A stretch of 64,000 bases of DNA, from NCBI GenBank assembly GCA_965208385.1, contig CBDBOO010000050.1:1-64000 (forward strand). The letters are read 5' to 3'. Positions 53,377 through 63,040 of this stretch are shown piece by piece (position 1 is the first letter of the stretch; every line of letters begins with the position of its first letter). This DNA comes from Endozoicomonas sp965208385 (GTDB lineage: Bacteria; Pseudomonadota; Gammaproteobacteria; Pseudomonadales; Endozoicomonadaceae). The notes beneath the pieces were generated by a model that saw nothing but the letters and a program-made list of their open reading frames with translations, did not search any database and was not told where the DNA came from. Made by a program: the position numbers and the translations under genes.

Positions 53377-55231
53377 TTAACGAATCTGATTTACAGCCAA
53401 TCCAGCACTTACAAATAGCGCTACCTGCCACACAGTCAGTCCGTGTTTTGAACCGGCACTGTTCAGTTTTAGTTCTGAAGAATCCACATTGGAATCCACA
53501 TTGGAATCCACATTGGAATCCACATTGGAATCCACATTGGAATCCACATAAGAAGTCTCACTGGCCCGGACAAGTACCTCAAAATCATCAGATGACACAG
53601 TGCCCATTGCCTTCGTATTTCTGGCGTAGTAATCCAGGAAACTGACAAAATCCACGGCGGAGCATCTTACACCATCGCCGGTTTTCCCTATAATCATCTG
53701 GCCGTCATTCTCAAACCGACACGGGTATAGAGGCAATCCGGTATAATCACACTCCGCTTTAACACCGCCCTGGATACTGACCGGAATGCCATCTTTCTTA
53801 TTGACCAGTAACTGACTGTTTGATTGCCATTCCAGCCCTTTTTCTTGCCAACTTATTCTCTTATAAAATCGAGTGGTATGGGGTACGCCAAAGTAATTGG
53901 CGTAGGTACAGCCGCCCTGATAACTTTCCAACCCTTTGTAATTTTCCGGAACTTCCTGACCCAGACTGAAGCCATGCTTGAAAGGTGTAAAAGGATTATC
54001 CAGAGGCAGGCATAATTGCTGCCGGTTCATTACAGTAAGAATATTCGTAAAACCGTTAAAAGACTCTGTATTAACTTCCTGCCATCCAATCTGAAGGTCA
54101 GAATCAGTGCAATGATCATTCAACGTACTTTCAGCCACCTCGTCATCCAGTGAAGGAGACAGTTTCCCCAGGAAGTTTAGTGTCTGGCTCTCATCATTAT
54201 CAGTGCCTGTCTGTTCCACCAGAAAATTACGGGTACTCATATCAGGGCCACTGTAATCATCCTGACTGGTTCCATACTCACACGATTCTGTGCTCCTTCC
54301 CTGTCTGTTAACATAGTCAGGGAACCACTCCGGCGTTGTCGAAGCCAGATTCACATAATGCCCTGGCAGAAACAGTGAACGACTATGATCGTCTTTCATA
54401 AAAGGATATCGTTGTTCATACCACTGATCACTGGTTGCTGTTATGCGGTTACGGGTAATAGAGGGGTAGCCATTTTTCCAGCCCCGGGCCTGGCACAGGA
54501 ATATATTTCTTGCTCCAGAATTTCCGGAACTACCGGCCTCCTGATCAGAAAAGGCCAGTCGATCATCTTCACCTGGCCAGTAGGGCATTTCATCTTTCGG
54601 ATAGTTCTTCCAGACAAACTGTTTCTCTTCTGCGCCGAGCAGATACTGACTGTCATCCCAGCTATTCCGCTCCAGCCTCTGGGCACTATAGAAAGCAGGC
54701 ACTCCGAATTGGCCTTCCAGCGCCCTGCCACTTATGCAGCCAACTTCACCATCCGGTTGAACATCATGAATATGCTGACGTGTATTGGAATAGCGGTAGT
54801 AATCCAGGCTTGTTACAGCAATATGATAGTATCTGGGCGCCCATCTAATACCGTTATTCCGTGATTGGAACTGACGCCACCCGGTAAAATAATCATCAAC
54901 GGAGGAGGGAATATTATTGCCATTTTCGTAATTACTCACGACACAGAGCGCACCTATATCCCCATGATAATTCGGCGCCAGCAAAACACGGCGTTTATCA
55001 TATTCAGACATGGACTGACCAATGCCGCGAAACTCGAAATGGTCAGAGTTAAAACTCTGGCTCTATGTTTACCAGCCCTGGTGTTGAACCCTCCGGTTCC
55101 GGAGTTTCAGTCGAGTTTGTGGCATCAGCCCATGAAACTCCAACGGACAGCGTTGAAACAGCCGTGAATGCCATGAATGTCATTGATGTAAACGAAATCA
55201 GCAGACCATACCTGATAGACAGCTTTTTCAT
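53377..55231 (-). pseudogene. large secreted protein, one-base frameshift after signal peptide
   Basis: MKKLSIRYGLLISFTSMTFM (start 55231, with AGAGGAAC before it) is a signal peptide. The frame stops after VNIEPEF at 55049, but dropping one T from GTTTTAAC fuses it to NSDHFEFRGIGQSMSEYDKR and 544 further residues. The mature protein of about 590 aa has many Tyr, Trp, Asn and several Cys, five tandem VDSN units from 12-bp repeats, then a C-terminal hydrophobic helix (WQVALFVSAGLAV). Family unknown. It may be surface-anchored. If the T is an assembly error the gene is intact. Confidence 0.65.
53483..53550. repeat. 12-bp tandem repeat (VDSN units)
   Basis: Six units of TTGGAATCCACA on the plus strand inside the previous gene, coding VDSN repeats on the minus strand. 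Perfect identity of most units points to recent slippage. Confidence 0.9.
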
Positions 55232-55457
55232 AACGGGTTCCTCTTCCCAAAACCTGAACAATGGTTCAAGGGGTAAATAATCAAAAGTCTGATATTTTTG
55301 TTGTGTTGTATTAACTATTTCTATTCACGATCCGGTGCTGCATGCCAAAATTTGAGTTGAATTTATTGGCAAGCATGAATGTGAGTTTATATACTAGATC
55401 AGTTTTATAAGATGGTTGCGACGATTTAGACTAAGCAATAATTTTTAGATTATTATT

Positions 55458-55580
55458 ATGATCAAACAGTATCCGATAGAATTTTTACCCGAGAGATACC
55501 TGGCAGAACTTTTATATGGAAGAATAAAGAAGAATAAGGAAAAAGATTTACAGCGCCATGAAAAACAGAAGTACCATTAG
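55458..55580 (+). CDS. possible 40-aa basic peptide
   Basis: ATG to TAG encodes MIKQYPIEFLPERYLAELLY and a Lys-rich tail. No ribosome site, no family; it lies in AT-rich DNA just before tRNA-Thr and may be the end of an old gene or chance. The rest of 55262-55671 shows nothing further. Confidence 0.2.
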   Translation: MIKQYPIEFLPERYLAELLYGRIKKNKEKDLQRHEKQKYH

Positions 55581-55671
55581 AAGAAGTTCTAGTAAAAGAA
55601 GCTCTATTAAAAAAGTTAATAGCAGGCTTTAAACTGAAAACACGCAACAAACTTGCTGTAATTGAAACTGA

Positions 55672-55747
55672 GCCGACGTAGCACAACTGGTAGTGCAGCG
55701 CATTCGTAATGCGAAGGTTGGAGGTTCAACTCCTCTCGTCGGCACCA
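55672..55747 (+). tRNA. tRNA-Thr (CGT anticodon)
   Basis: GCCGACG/CGTCGGC acceptor stem, D-arm GCACAACTGGTAGTGC, anticodon loop TTCGTAA, T-arm GGAGGTTCAACTCC and encoded CCA. Reads ACG codons. It agrees almost base by base with the E. coli tRNA-Thr(CGU) anticodon and acceptor arms. It is alone, 70 bp from the end of putP. Confidence 0.96.
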
Positions 55748-56509
55748 GATTGAACGAAATACTTTAGCCTGCTTACCCATCTGATGAGCCAGAAACTCAC
55801 CCGATGGGTATAGGTTTTAACCCAGAACCTTCATTACTTCATTAAACTCATCAGTAATCTCATTCACTGGCTCTTCGGTTAGCCAGCTTACTCCAACAAC
55901 CGCGATCACGGAGAAAAGAATGCCCGGCACTATCTCATAAAGATCAAAAATTTCATAAAGATCAAAAATTCCGCCGGTTACCTGCTTCCAGGCAACAACG
56001 GTGACACCACCAACAATCATCCCTGCCAGTGCACCATTACGATTCATCCGCTTCCAGAACAGACTCAGCAGCAGTGGAGGACCAAAAGCAGCACCAAAGC
56101 CGGCCCAGGCATAGGAGACCAGTCCAAGTACAGAACTATCCGGTGACATAGCCAGCGCCAGCGCCACCAGAGAAATCAGTATCACCGCAATCCGGCCTAC
56201 CAATAGAACCTCAGCGGATGATGCATCCTTGCGCAGCACCGCTTTATAGAAATCTTCCGCCAGGGCAGACGAAGAAACCAGCAACTGGGAATCAGCCGTA
56301 CTCATTATTGCCGCCAGAATCGCCGCTAAAAGAATACCCGCCAGCAGGGGATGAAACATGGCATTCACCATCACCATGAAAATCGTTTCACCATCCCCCA
56401 GTGAAATATTCTGATCTTTAAGATAGAGCAGTTAAATAAAAATACAACAAACGTAACATCGTATACTACTCTATTATCTGAGATAGATAACCGAAGGCGT
56501 TTATTTTGT

Positions 56510-56757
56510 GGGTGTCCACAACCAATTAGGTGTCCACAACCAATTAGGTGTCCACAACCAATTAGGTGTCCACAACCAATTAGGTGTCCACAACCAATTG
56601 AAGGTGTAACATCACAGACCAATTAGGTGTCCACAGATCCAATTAGCGTGTCATTACGATACCAATTAGGTGTCCACAACCAATTAGGTGTCCACAACCG
56701 CATTAGGTGTCCATCAACCAATTAGGTGTCCACAACCAATTAGGTGTCCATGCAACC
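56510..56757. repeat. 18-bp tandem array AATTAGGTGTCCACAACC
   Basis: About 12 units; the first five are perfect, later ones contain small insertions and changes (CCGCATTAGG, GTGTCCATCAACC). GGACACCT on the complement recalls the GGACACCC of the RayT-associated repeats at 45225-45395. Confidence 0.88.
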
Positions 56758-57028
56758 AAGCTTGCTCAGGAATTGAAGGCAGTAACATCCAGCATTGATA
56801 CGCATAAGGCGATTCTTGATCGAAAGCGGTCATCCTGACGCATAAAATAATGCAAACGAGCGGTGGGCACTACCGCATATTCAACTTCAACCAGCAAAGG
56901 AATGCAAACCATTCTGCTATCGGCAAGAGCTAGCTCAGGAAAACAGAAATCCATGCATGTGGATGCCGCAAAAGACCGACTCTTGCTCGATCAGGTATCC
57001 TGAACGCATCAATTTATCAGTGACGTTG

Positions 57029-57174
57029 CTCATTTGACAAACACCAATCCTGTTGCATATTCGAAAAGGACTAGCTTTAAAAACTGAATTTCTGAGAAGT
57101 ACAGGCAGTGTAGTGCTTATTTTCCAACCCATGTGTGCTGAATAATTAGCCACAACAGAGACCGTTACTCGCAC
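57029..57174 (+). mobile_element. diverged copy of the 164-bp element
   Basis: GCTCATTTGACAAACACCAA through TGTGTGCTGAATAATTAGCC follows 16371-16510 closely, with several indels and without intact terminal repeats. It lies where the 5' part of tnpA should be, so it probably interrupted that gene. Confidence 0.75.
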
Positions 57175-57351
57175 AAATCAGGATTTGAACTCATCAAGTG
57201 GCTTATTGAATTATCGGGAGGACACATCGAGGTTCTGGATGACTCGAATGATTCCAGTGAAGCCTTTAATACCTCAGAGCTTATCGGTTTCATTACCTCG
57301 TTCTGCAATAGCCACTACGGAAAACGCTCCGCTGAAAGGCGCAAAAAATAA
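57175..57351 (+). pseudogene. C-terminal fragment of IS607-type serine recombinase (TnpA)
   Basis: The frame KSGFELIKWLIELSGGHIEV ... NTSELIGFITSFCNSHYGKRSA ending RRKK and TAA fits the C-terminal part of IS607-family TnpA next to tnpB. The catalytic Ser N-terminal part is missing, replaced by the element at 57029. Confidence 0.65.
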
Positions 57352-57354
57352 TAG

Positions 57355-58521
57355 CGTCAAAAAAAGATCAGGTTTTATCCTGAAAATGAATCGGCCTATC
57401 GGGATGCACTTGCTCTTTACCGGCGCTCGTACAATCTGGCTGTCGATCGATTCCGTAACGATAAATACAAAGATGAAAATGGCAAATTCATCAACATGCG
57501 TCCGTCGATCAAGATCCAGGTTGAACAGGAGCAAAAGAACAGTGGGCGAGCCTACAACTCTCTGATTTCTGACAATGGCACATTGGCGGCGGCGACCACC
57601 TTTAAGGCTGTTTGCAGCAAGAACAAAAAACTAAAAGGCGCTAAAGAAGGGTTTGCTGAAATAGGCTTTAAAAGCCGGAAAGGGAGCAGGCATTCGTTCT
57701 CTATTGACCGGCTACCGAAGGGGCTGAACCCTTGCGTCAATGCACTGGGAAACATCCACTTAACTGAAAATGTACCAAGAGAAGCCATTGGCAAATCATG
57801 CGTTATAACCTGTGACAAAGGTCGCTGGTTTATTCAGGTTCAACAACACATCGAACTTAATACCGAAATCCAAGGTGAAGTGGATTGTGTTGGCATTGAT
57901 CCCGGACTAAGAACCTTTGCGACCTGCTACAGCGACAAGGATGCCTTGATTGTTGGTGACAACCTTGCCAAAGAAAAGCTGTTTCCATTAATGACGCAAG
58001 TAGACACTCTGATTGGCCAAAAACAAAAAATCCTTAATAGGCAAAAAGGCGTGAAGTTCGTTGATATGCCTCAGTGGGCGCAGGATCGCATTGTTTATTT
58101 TGGCCGTAAAATCAACCGTCTGAAATGCAAAAAGGATGACATCATTCTGGATTTGCATAATCGTCTGGCATTCGATCTGGTTTCCCGTTATGACGTGATC
58201 TTTTTGCCGACGTTTGAAACCAGAGGAATGGTTACAAGGAAGGGCAAAAAAGTTCGCACAATTCGCCGGAATACTTGCCGTCAGATGCTAGATCTCAATC
58301 ATTACGGCTTTAAATTACGTCTAAAGTGGTACGCCAAAAAGTACGGGAAGCACGTTGTTGATTGCAATGAAGCGTACACATCAAAAACCCGAACGTGGGA
58401 TGGCACCCTTAATGATCGGCTGGGTTCGACAAAGATCTTAAAAGGTGACGGGTTCACCATTGATCGTGACATCAACGGTGCGAGGAACGTCTTTCTTAAA
58501 GGTTTAACAAGGGCAGCTTGA
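57355..58521 (+). pseudogene. TnpB (IS607/IS605 OrfB) with lost zinc cysteines
   Basis: RuvC-like RNA-guided nuclease family, ancestor of Cas12. From 57355 the frame gives RQKKIRFYPENESAYRDALA and runs on to the stop; the true N-terminus is in another frame (57185 ORF, ENAPLKGAKNNSVKK), joined through an A7 run. RuvC Asp in CVGIDPGLRTFAT, Glu in LPTFETRGM and Asp in TIDRDINGARNVFLKG are present. The zinc ribbon, usually TCTWCG, reads TRTWDG, so both first cysteines are gone. Possibly inactive; see findings. Confidence 0.82.
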
Positions 58522-59563
58522 GCCTTAATCATAACAACGAATATTGCGTTCGTTGCGATTTTAATCAAGAGACCAACCAGACCAACCAGAACAGCGCCGA
58601 CCATGGATATTCCAGTCCAGGTAACAGCTATTCTGCGGGCTAAAGGCACATCCTCGGCAGAACGGATACCGGCAAAACGCGCCAGAATATGCGGCTGACC
58701 AAAATACCCCAGTCCCCATGCACACAGCGACACTATGGCTACCCAGCCCAGCGCTTCACCTTTGGCATTGGTCATGGGATTGATTAATTCCGGATTACTC
58801 AACTCAAGTTGCTGAACCAGGGATAAGTCTGGGTTGCCACTTTGCAAAGCAATAACAGGCACTATCAATAGTGCCGCAGCCATCAACAGCCCCTGAACCA
58901 TATCCGTCCAGGACACCGCCAGAAAGCCACCAAATAATGTATAGGACACTATGCACAGCGTTCCGATTATTACAGCCCAGGTGTAATCAAGCCCAAACAC
59001 CGTTTCAAAAAGTTTTCCACCCGCCACCAGCCCTGAACTGGTGTAAAACAGGAAAAACAACAGTATGAAAAAGGCCGAAACAATCTGGAGCAGCCCGGAT
59101 TTATCACGGAAGCGATTGGTGAAAAATTCCGGTAACGTCAGGGCGTTGCCTGCCGTTGCGCTGTACACTCTTAAGCGCCGGGCCATAAACAACCAGTTCA
59201 GCCAGGTGCCGATTAATAGTCCGCCAGCCAGCCAGAAGGCTTCAAAGCCAGACGCAAAGGCATATCCGGGCAAGCCGAGTAACAGCCAGCCACTCATATC
59301 AGAGGCTCCGGCACTGAGCGCCGCAGGCCAGGGTCCAAGGGTTCTTCCACCCAGAAAATAGTCGGCTGAATCCGCCGTACGTTTCCATGCCCAAAAGCCG
59401 ATCAATAGCATCATTGTCAAATAGACAATAAAGGTACCAATAATGGCACCTGAATGTGCAGTCATTCTTTTCCCCAATTTTTATTACGAATAAATCATCA
59501 TCACCAGGGGTATGATCATTTGTTTCCAATTATCACGGTGGCTTATGTCATCTTCGCGCGTCA

Positions 59564-59605
59564 TAAAAAAAGCCGTTGCCGGAAGTTAACCGGAACGGCC
59601 TTTTC
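59564..59605 (-). terminator. putA terminator
   Basis: AGCCGTTGCCGG and CCGGAACGGCCT pair with one bulge, preceded on the plus strand by seven A (T-run on the minus strand), 28 bp after the putA stop. Confidence 0.7.
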
Positions 59606-59632
59606 ATTAACTAGAACGAATGATTCAGAACA

Positions 59633-62600
59633 TCAGTGCCCACTTCCTAATGACAATAACGTAGCATTGCCTCCTACAGCAGTGGTATTTACCGTTAACG
59701 TGCGTTCTGTGGCAAATCGAATCAGGTAGTGGGGACCACCTGCCTTAGGTCCGGTGCCTGAAAGCCCCTGACCTCCGAATGGTTGCACGCCCACTACGGC
59801 ACCTATCTGGTTACGGTTCACATAAGCGTTACCAACCTTTACCTTTTCCTGAATCTGATCACAGGTCAGCTCATTTCGGCTGTGGATTCCCAGGGTCAGT
59901 CCGAAACCTGTTTCATTAATCTGCTGAATCACAGCGTCCAGATCGGCTGCCCTGTATCGGATAACGTGGAGAATTGGGCCAAAATGTTCTTTCTCCAGCT
60001 GATTGATGTGCTCTATTTCAAACGCCACCGGTGCCACAAAGTGCCCTTCTGACGCTTCTGTGGGCAGTTCACATTCCGCCAGAAGAATGGCTTCCTTTTT
60101 CATTCGCTCAACATGAGCCAGCAAACCAGACTGCGCCTGCAGATCAATAACCGGACCCAGATCCGTTGAGTGCAGGCTGGGATCACCGATGGACAGCTCT
60201 TTCATGGCACCCTGCAATAAATCAATCACCCGATCGGCAATGTCATCCTGAACATACAACACTCGTAGTGCAGAACAACGCTGACCGGCACTGCCAAATG
60301 CAGACTGCACGACATCGGTAACCACCTGTTCCGGCAGTGCGGTGGAATCCACAATCATGGCATTCTGGCCACCGGTTTCAGCGATCAGAGGCACAATGGC
60401 TCCCTGGCGATTTGCCAATGCCAGATTAATGATACGAGCGGTGTCAGTAGATCCGGTAAAGGCGACACCGGCAATGCGCTTGTCTGATACCAGACGATTA
60501 CCAATTCTCGCACCGTCACCCGTCAGCAATTGAATGGCTTCAGCCGGAATACCGGCCTCCAGAATCAATTCAACGGCACGGACAGCTATCAGGCTGGTTT
60601 GTTCAGCGGGTTTGGCTATGACGGTATTCCCAGCTGCCAGGGCTGCAGTAACCTGCCCCAGAAAAATAGCCAGAGGGAAATTCCATGGACTGATGCAAAG
60701 GAATACACCACGCCCGGTTAGCCGTAATTCATTGGATTCACCGGTGGGTCCCGGCATAATCATAGGCTCGGCAAATTTTTCCCGGGACTGATTGGCGTAA
60801 TAACGACAGAAGTCCACGGCTTCGCGAATTTCATCAATGGCATCATGAATGGTTTTACCCGCCTCAAGATGACACAGAGCCACCAGCTCCTCATTATTTT
60901 CTTCCAGTAAATCCGCCAGCTTTTCCAGTAATTTTGCCCGCTCAAATGCCGGAGTTCTGTTCCAGTTTTCAAAAGCTGCATCGGCTGAAGTAATAGCCTG
61001 ATCAATCTCAGGCTCTCCCGCCCAGTGCAGACGACCAATACTGTTTGACACCTGATAAGGACAGAAAATCTCAGAAGACTCAGAAGTCTCAACCTGCTGT
61101 CCATTTATGATCGGGCCTTTGTGCCATTGTTTATCAGTATTCATATTCTTCTGCACCGCGTTATAAAAAGGTATCCATTGATTTTCAATATCGATATTGA
61201 TTCCGGAGGAATTCTTTCTGGTTTCACCAAAAATTGCTTCCGGCATGGGAATCAGATCATTAGCCAGGGAATCATTGGCTTTCAGGGTTGTTACCGGATG
61301 ATGCGTCAGATCCGCCACCGGCGTTCTGGCATCCACTAACCGGTGCACAAAAGAAGAATTGGCACCATTTTCTAATAGACGACGAACCAGGTAGGGCAGA
61401 AGATCCTTATGACTGCCAACCGGCGCATAAATTCGAACATCCTTATCTTCCTGTTCCAGCACAAGATTATAAAGGGCGTCACCCATGCCATGCAGACGCT
61501 GAAACTCATACTCGGAATGTTTTGCCATGGTTAAGATACTGGCGACAGTCTGGGCATTATGACTGGCAAACTGCGGATAGAGTGTTCCTTTTACGTCCTC
61601 GTCTAACAGGAATTTTGCACAAACCAGATAAGCGACATCAGTAGCTTCTTTTCGGGTATAGACCGGGTAACCGGAAAATCCATTCTGCTGGCTGAGTTTA
61701 ATTTCACTGTCCCAGTAAGCGCCTTTTACCAAGCGAACAGGAATAGCATCGCCCTGCTCTCTTGACAGTGCAGAAAGCCAGCACAGCGTCGGCAATGCCC
61801 GTTTACCATACGCCTGCACCACAATGCCGAAACCACCCCAGCCACGACAATCCGGATGCTGGTAAACGGCCTGAAACAGTTTTAAAAACAGTTCGTGACG
61901 ATCCTGTTCTTCGGCATCCATGGTAATAGCTACATCACCCGTTCTTGCAACTCTTATCAATTCCAGTATTGATGGAACCAGTTCTTCAATAACCCGTTTT
62001 GTCTGCGCCACTTCATATCGTGGATGCAATGCCGACAGTTTGATGGAAATACTGGGACGGGGTGAATCACCTTTTACTGCAGGTTCTTTGACCACCGCTT
62101 CAATAGCCGTCAGATAAGCCTGGTGGTATTTCTTAGCGTCTGCCCTGGTAAGAGCGGCTTCCCCGAGCATATCAAAGGAATAGGTAAAACCTTTCTGTCG
62201 AAGCTTCTGGCCATTCTTCAGAGCCTCATTGATATTTCTACCCAGAACAAAATGCTTGCCCATGATTTTCATGGCCTGATTCACTGCCTGGCGAATAACC
62301 GGCTCGCCCAGTTTATTCACCAGTCGACTGATAATACCTGCGGGGCTGCCGTCTTCTTTCGAATCAAGAGTGACTACTTTACCGGTGATCATCAGCCCCC
62401 AGGTGGAGGTATTCACCAGTAATGAATCACTTTGACTCAGGTGTTTTTTCCAGTCTGCCACACTGAGTTTGTCGCGGATCAGGGCATCCGCGGTTTCCAC
62501 ATCGGGAATACGCATCAGGGCTTCCGCAAGGCACATGAGTAAAATGCCTTCCCGGGTGTCCAGGCTGTATTGCAAAAGTAACGCATCAATCATATGAATT

Positions 62601-62809
62601 GCGTCATCCCTGGCACGAACCTGTTTAATCAGGGTTGTTGCTTTTTCAGCAATAGCTGAATGTTCCTGCGGGTCATTCTCCAGCTGCTCCAGAAGCTGTT
62701 GCAGCCATTCCTTTTCATCCACAGAATACAGGGGTGAAATTGTTTTCCAGAGTTCATCAGGACTTTTCCTGATAAAGGCGGGTGAGAATGCGTCAATGGC
62801 CTTGAACAT
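59633..62809 (-). CDS. putA: bifunctional proline dehydrogenase / P5C dehydrogenase
   Basis: 1058 aa. N-terminal PRODH barrel (about 180-480: SIKLSALHPRYEVAQ, RLVKGAYWDSEIK, QFASHNAQTV, RIYAPVGSHKDLLPYLVRRL) oxidises proline with FAD; C-terminal ALDH (about 550-1040: FLCISPWNFPLAIFLGQVT, AFTGSTDTARII, catalytic Cys in GSAGQRCSALRV) makes glutamate with NAD+. At 1058 aa it lacks the ribbon-helix-helix DNA-binding domain of the 1320-aa E. coli PutA, so it cannot regulate itself; the neighbouring AraC gene probably does. It is intact even though putP next to it is broken. Confidence 0.97.
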   Translation of the reverse strand: MFKAIDAFSPAFIRKSPDELWKTISPLYSVDEKEWLQQLLEQLENDPQEHSAIAEKATTLIKQVRARDDAIHMIDALLLQYSLDTREGILLMCLAEALMRIPDVETADALIRDKLSVADWKKHLSQSDSLLVNTSTWGLMITGKVVTLDSKEDGSPAGIISRLVNKLGEPVIRQAVNQAMKIMGKHFVLGRNINEALKNGQKLRQKGFTYSFDMLGEAALTRADAKKYHQAYLTAIEAVVKEPAVKGDSPRPSISIKLSALHPRYEVAQTKRVIEELVPSILELIRVARTGDVAITMDAEEQDRHELFLKLFQAVYQHPDCRGWGGFGIVVQAYGKRALPTLCWLSALSREQGDAIPVRLVKGAYWDSEIKLSQQNGFSGYPVYTRKEATDVAYLVCAKFLLDEDVKGTLYPQFASHNAQTVASILTMAKHSEYEFQRLHGMGDALYNLVLEQEDKDVRIYAPVGSHKDLLPYLVRRLLENGANSSFVHRLVDARTPVADLTHHPVTTLKANDSLANDLIPMPEAIFGETRKNSSGINIDIENQWIPFYNAVQKNMNTDKQWHKGPIINGQQVETSESSEIFCPYQVSNSIGRLHWAGEPEIDQAITSADAAFENWNRTPAFERAKLLEKLADLLEENNEELVALCHLEAGKTIHDAIDEIREAVDFCRYYANQSREKFAEPMIMPGPTGESNELRLTGRGVFLCISPWNFPLAIFLGQVTAALAAGNTVIAKPAEQTSLIAVRAVELILEAGIPAEAIQLLTGDGARIGNRLVSDKRIAGVAFTGSTDTARIINLALANRQGAIVPLIAETGGQNAMIVDSTALPEQVVTDVVQSAFGSAGQRCSALRVLYVQDDIADRVIDLLQGAMKELSIGDPSLHSTDLGPVIDLQAQSGLLAHVERMKKEAILLAECELPTEASEGHFVAPVAFEIEHINQLEKEHFGPILHVIRYRAADLDAVIQQINETGFGLTLGIHSRNELTCDQIQEKVKVGNAYVNRNQIGAVVGVQPFGGQGLSGTGPKAGGPHYLIRFATERTLTVNTTAVGGNATLLSLGSGH

Positions 62810-63040
62810 ACCCGTCTCCTTTTTATAATTTATAGTTAAAGAGTATTAATTAGAGCTTTCTTGTTCTGTATCGTTCTGTATTGTTAGTTTCATCGACACT
62901 CTATCTCCGGCTTTAGATAAGGTCTTGTCAAAAACTCCAGTTTTTTATTCAAAAAACACAATTCAGTCAGGCGTTTGTAAAAATGAACCAGACATATTAG
63001 AGGAAGGCATGGATCTCTAATAAAGGACAAGGTAATGGAT
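62810..63040 (-). promoter_or_regulatory. putA promoter region
   Basis: 230 bp between the AraC gene and putA. AT-rich, with GAGACGGG before the putA ATG as weak ribosome site, and a duplicated TTCTGTATCGTTCTGTATTG at 62864-62884 that might be a regulator half-site pair. No clear -10/-35. Confidence 0.35.

Larger units (their letters stand above)
56432..58565 (+). mobile_element. IS607-type element remnant in putP (2.1 kb)
   Basis: Foreign DNA between the two putP parts. It holds an 18-bp repeat array, a copy of the 164-bp element, a C-terminal fragment of an IS607-type serine recombinase and a TnpB gene. No inverted repeats or target duplication are seen, as expected for IS607/IS605 elements. 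Confidence 0.8.
55817..59465 (-). pseudogene. putP: sodium/proline symporter, split by an IS607-type element
   Basis: N-part: ATG at 59465 (TTG 59477 overlaps the GGGGAAA site) to about 58566, MTAHSGAIIGTFIVYL ... AVLVGLVGLL. C-part: 56431-55817, YLKDQNISLGDGETIFMVMV ... STADSQLLVSSSALAEDFYK ... to the stop. Joined they give a full PutP of about 500 aa with typical SSS-family helices (YFLGGRTLGPWPAALSAGAS; SGWLLLGLPGYAF). The 2.1-kb insertion stops translation about 300 residues in. The C-part also has an 18-bp in-frame duplication (IFDLYE twice). Proline import by this gene is surely lost. Confidence 0.93.

Noticed and set aside
56510..56757. CRISPR-like array next to TnpB
   Set aside because: 18-bp units are directly tandem with no spacers; irregular gaps in the second half are repeat variants.
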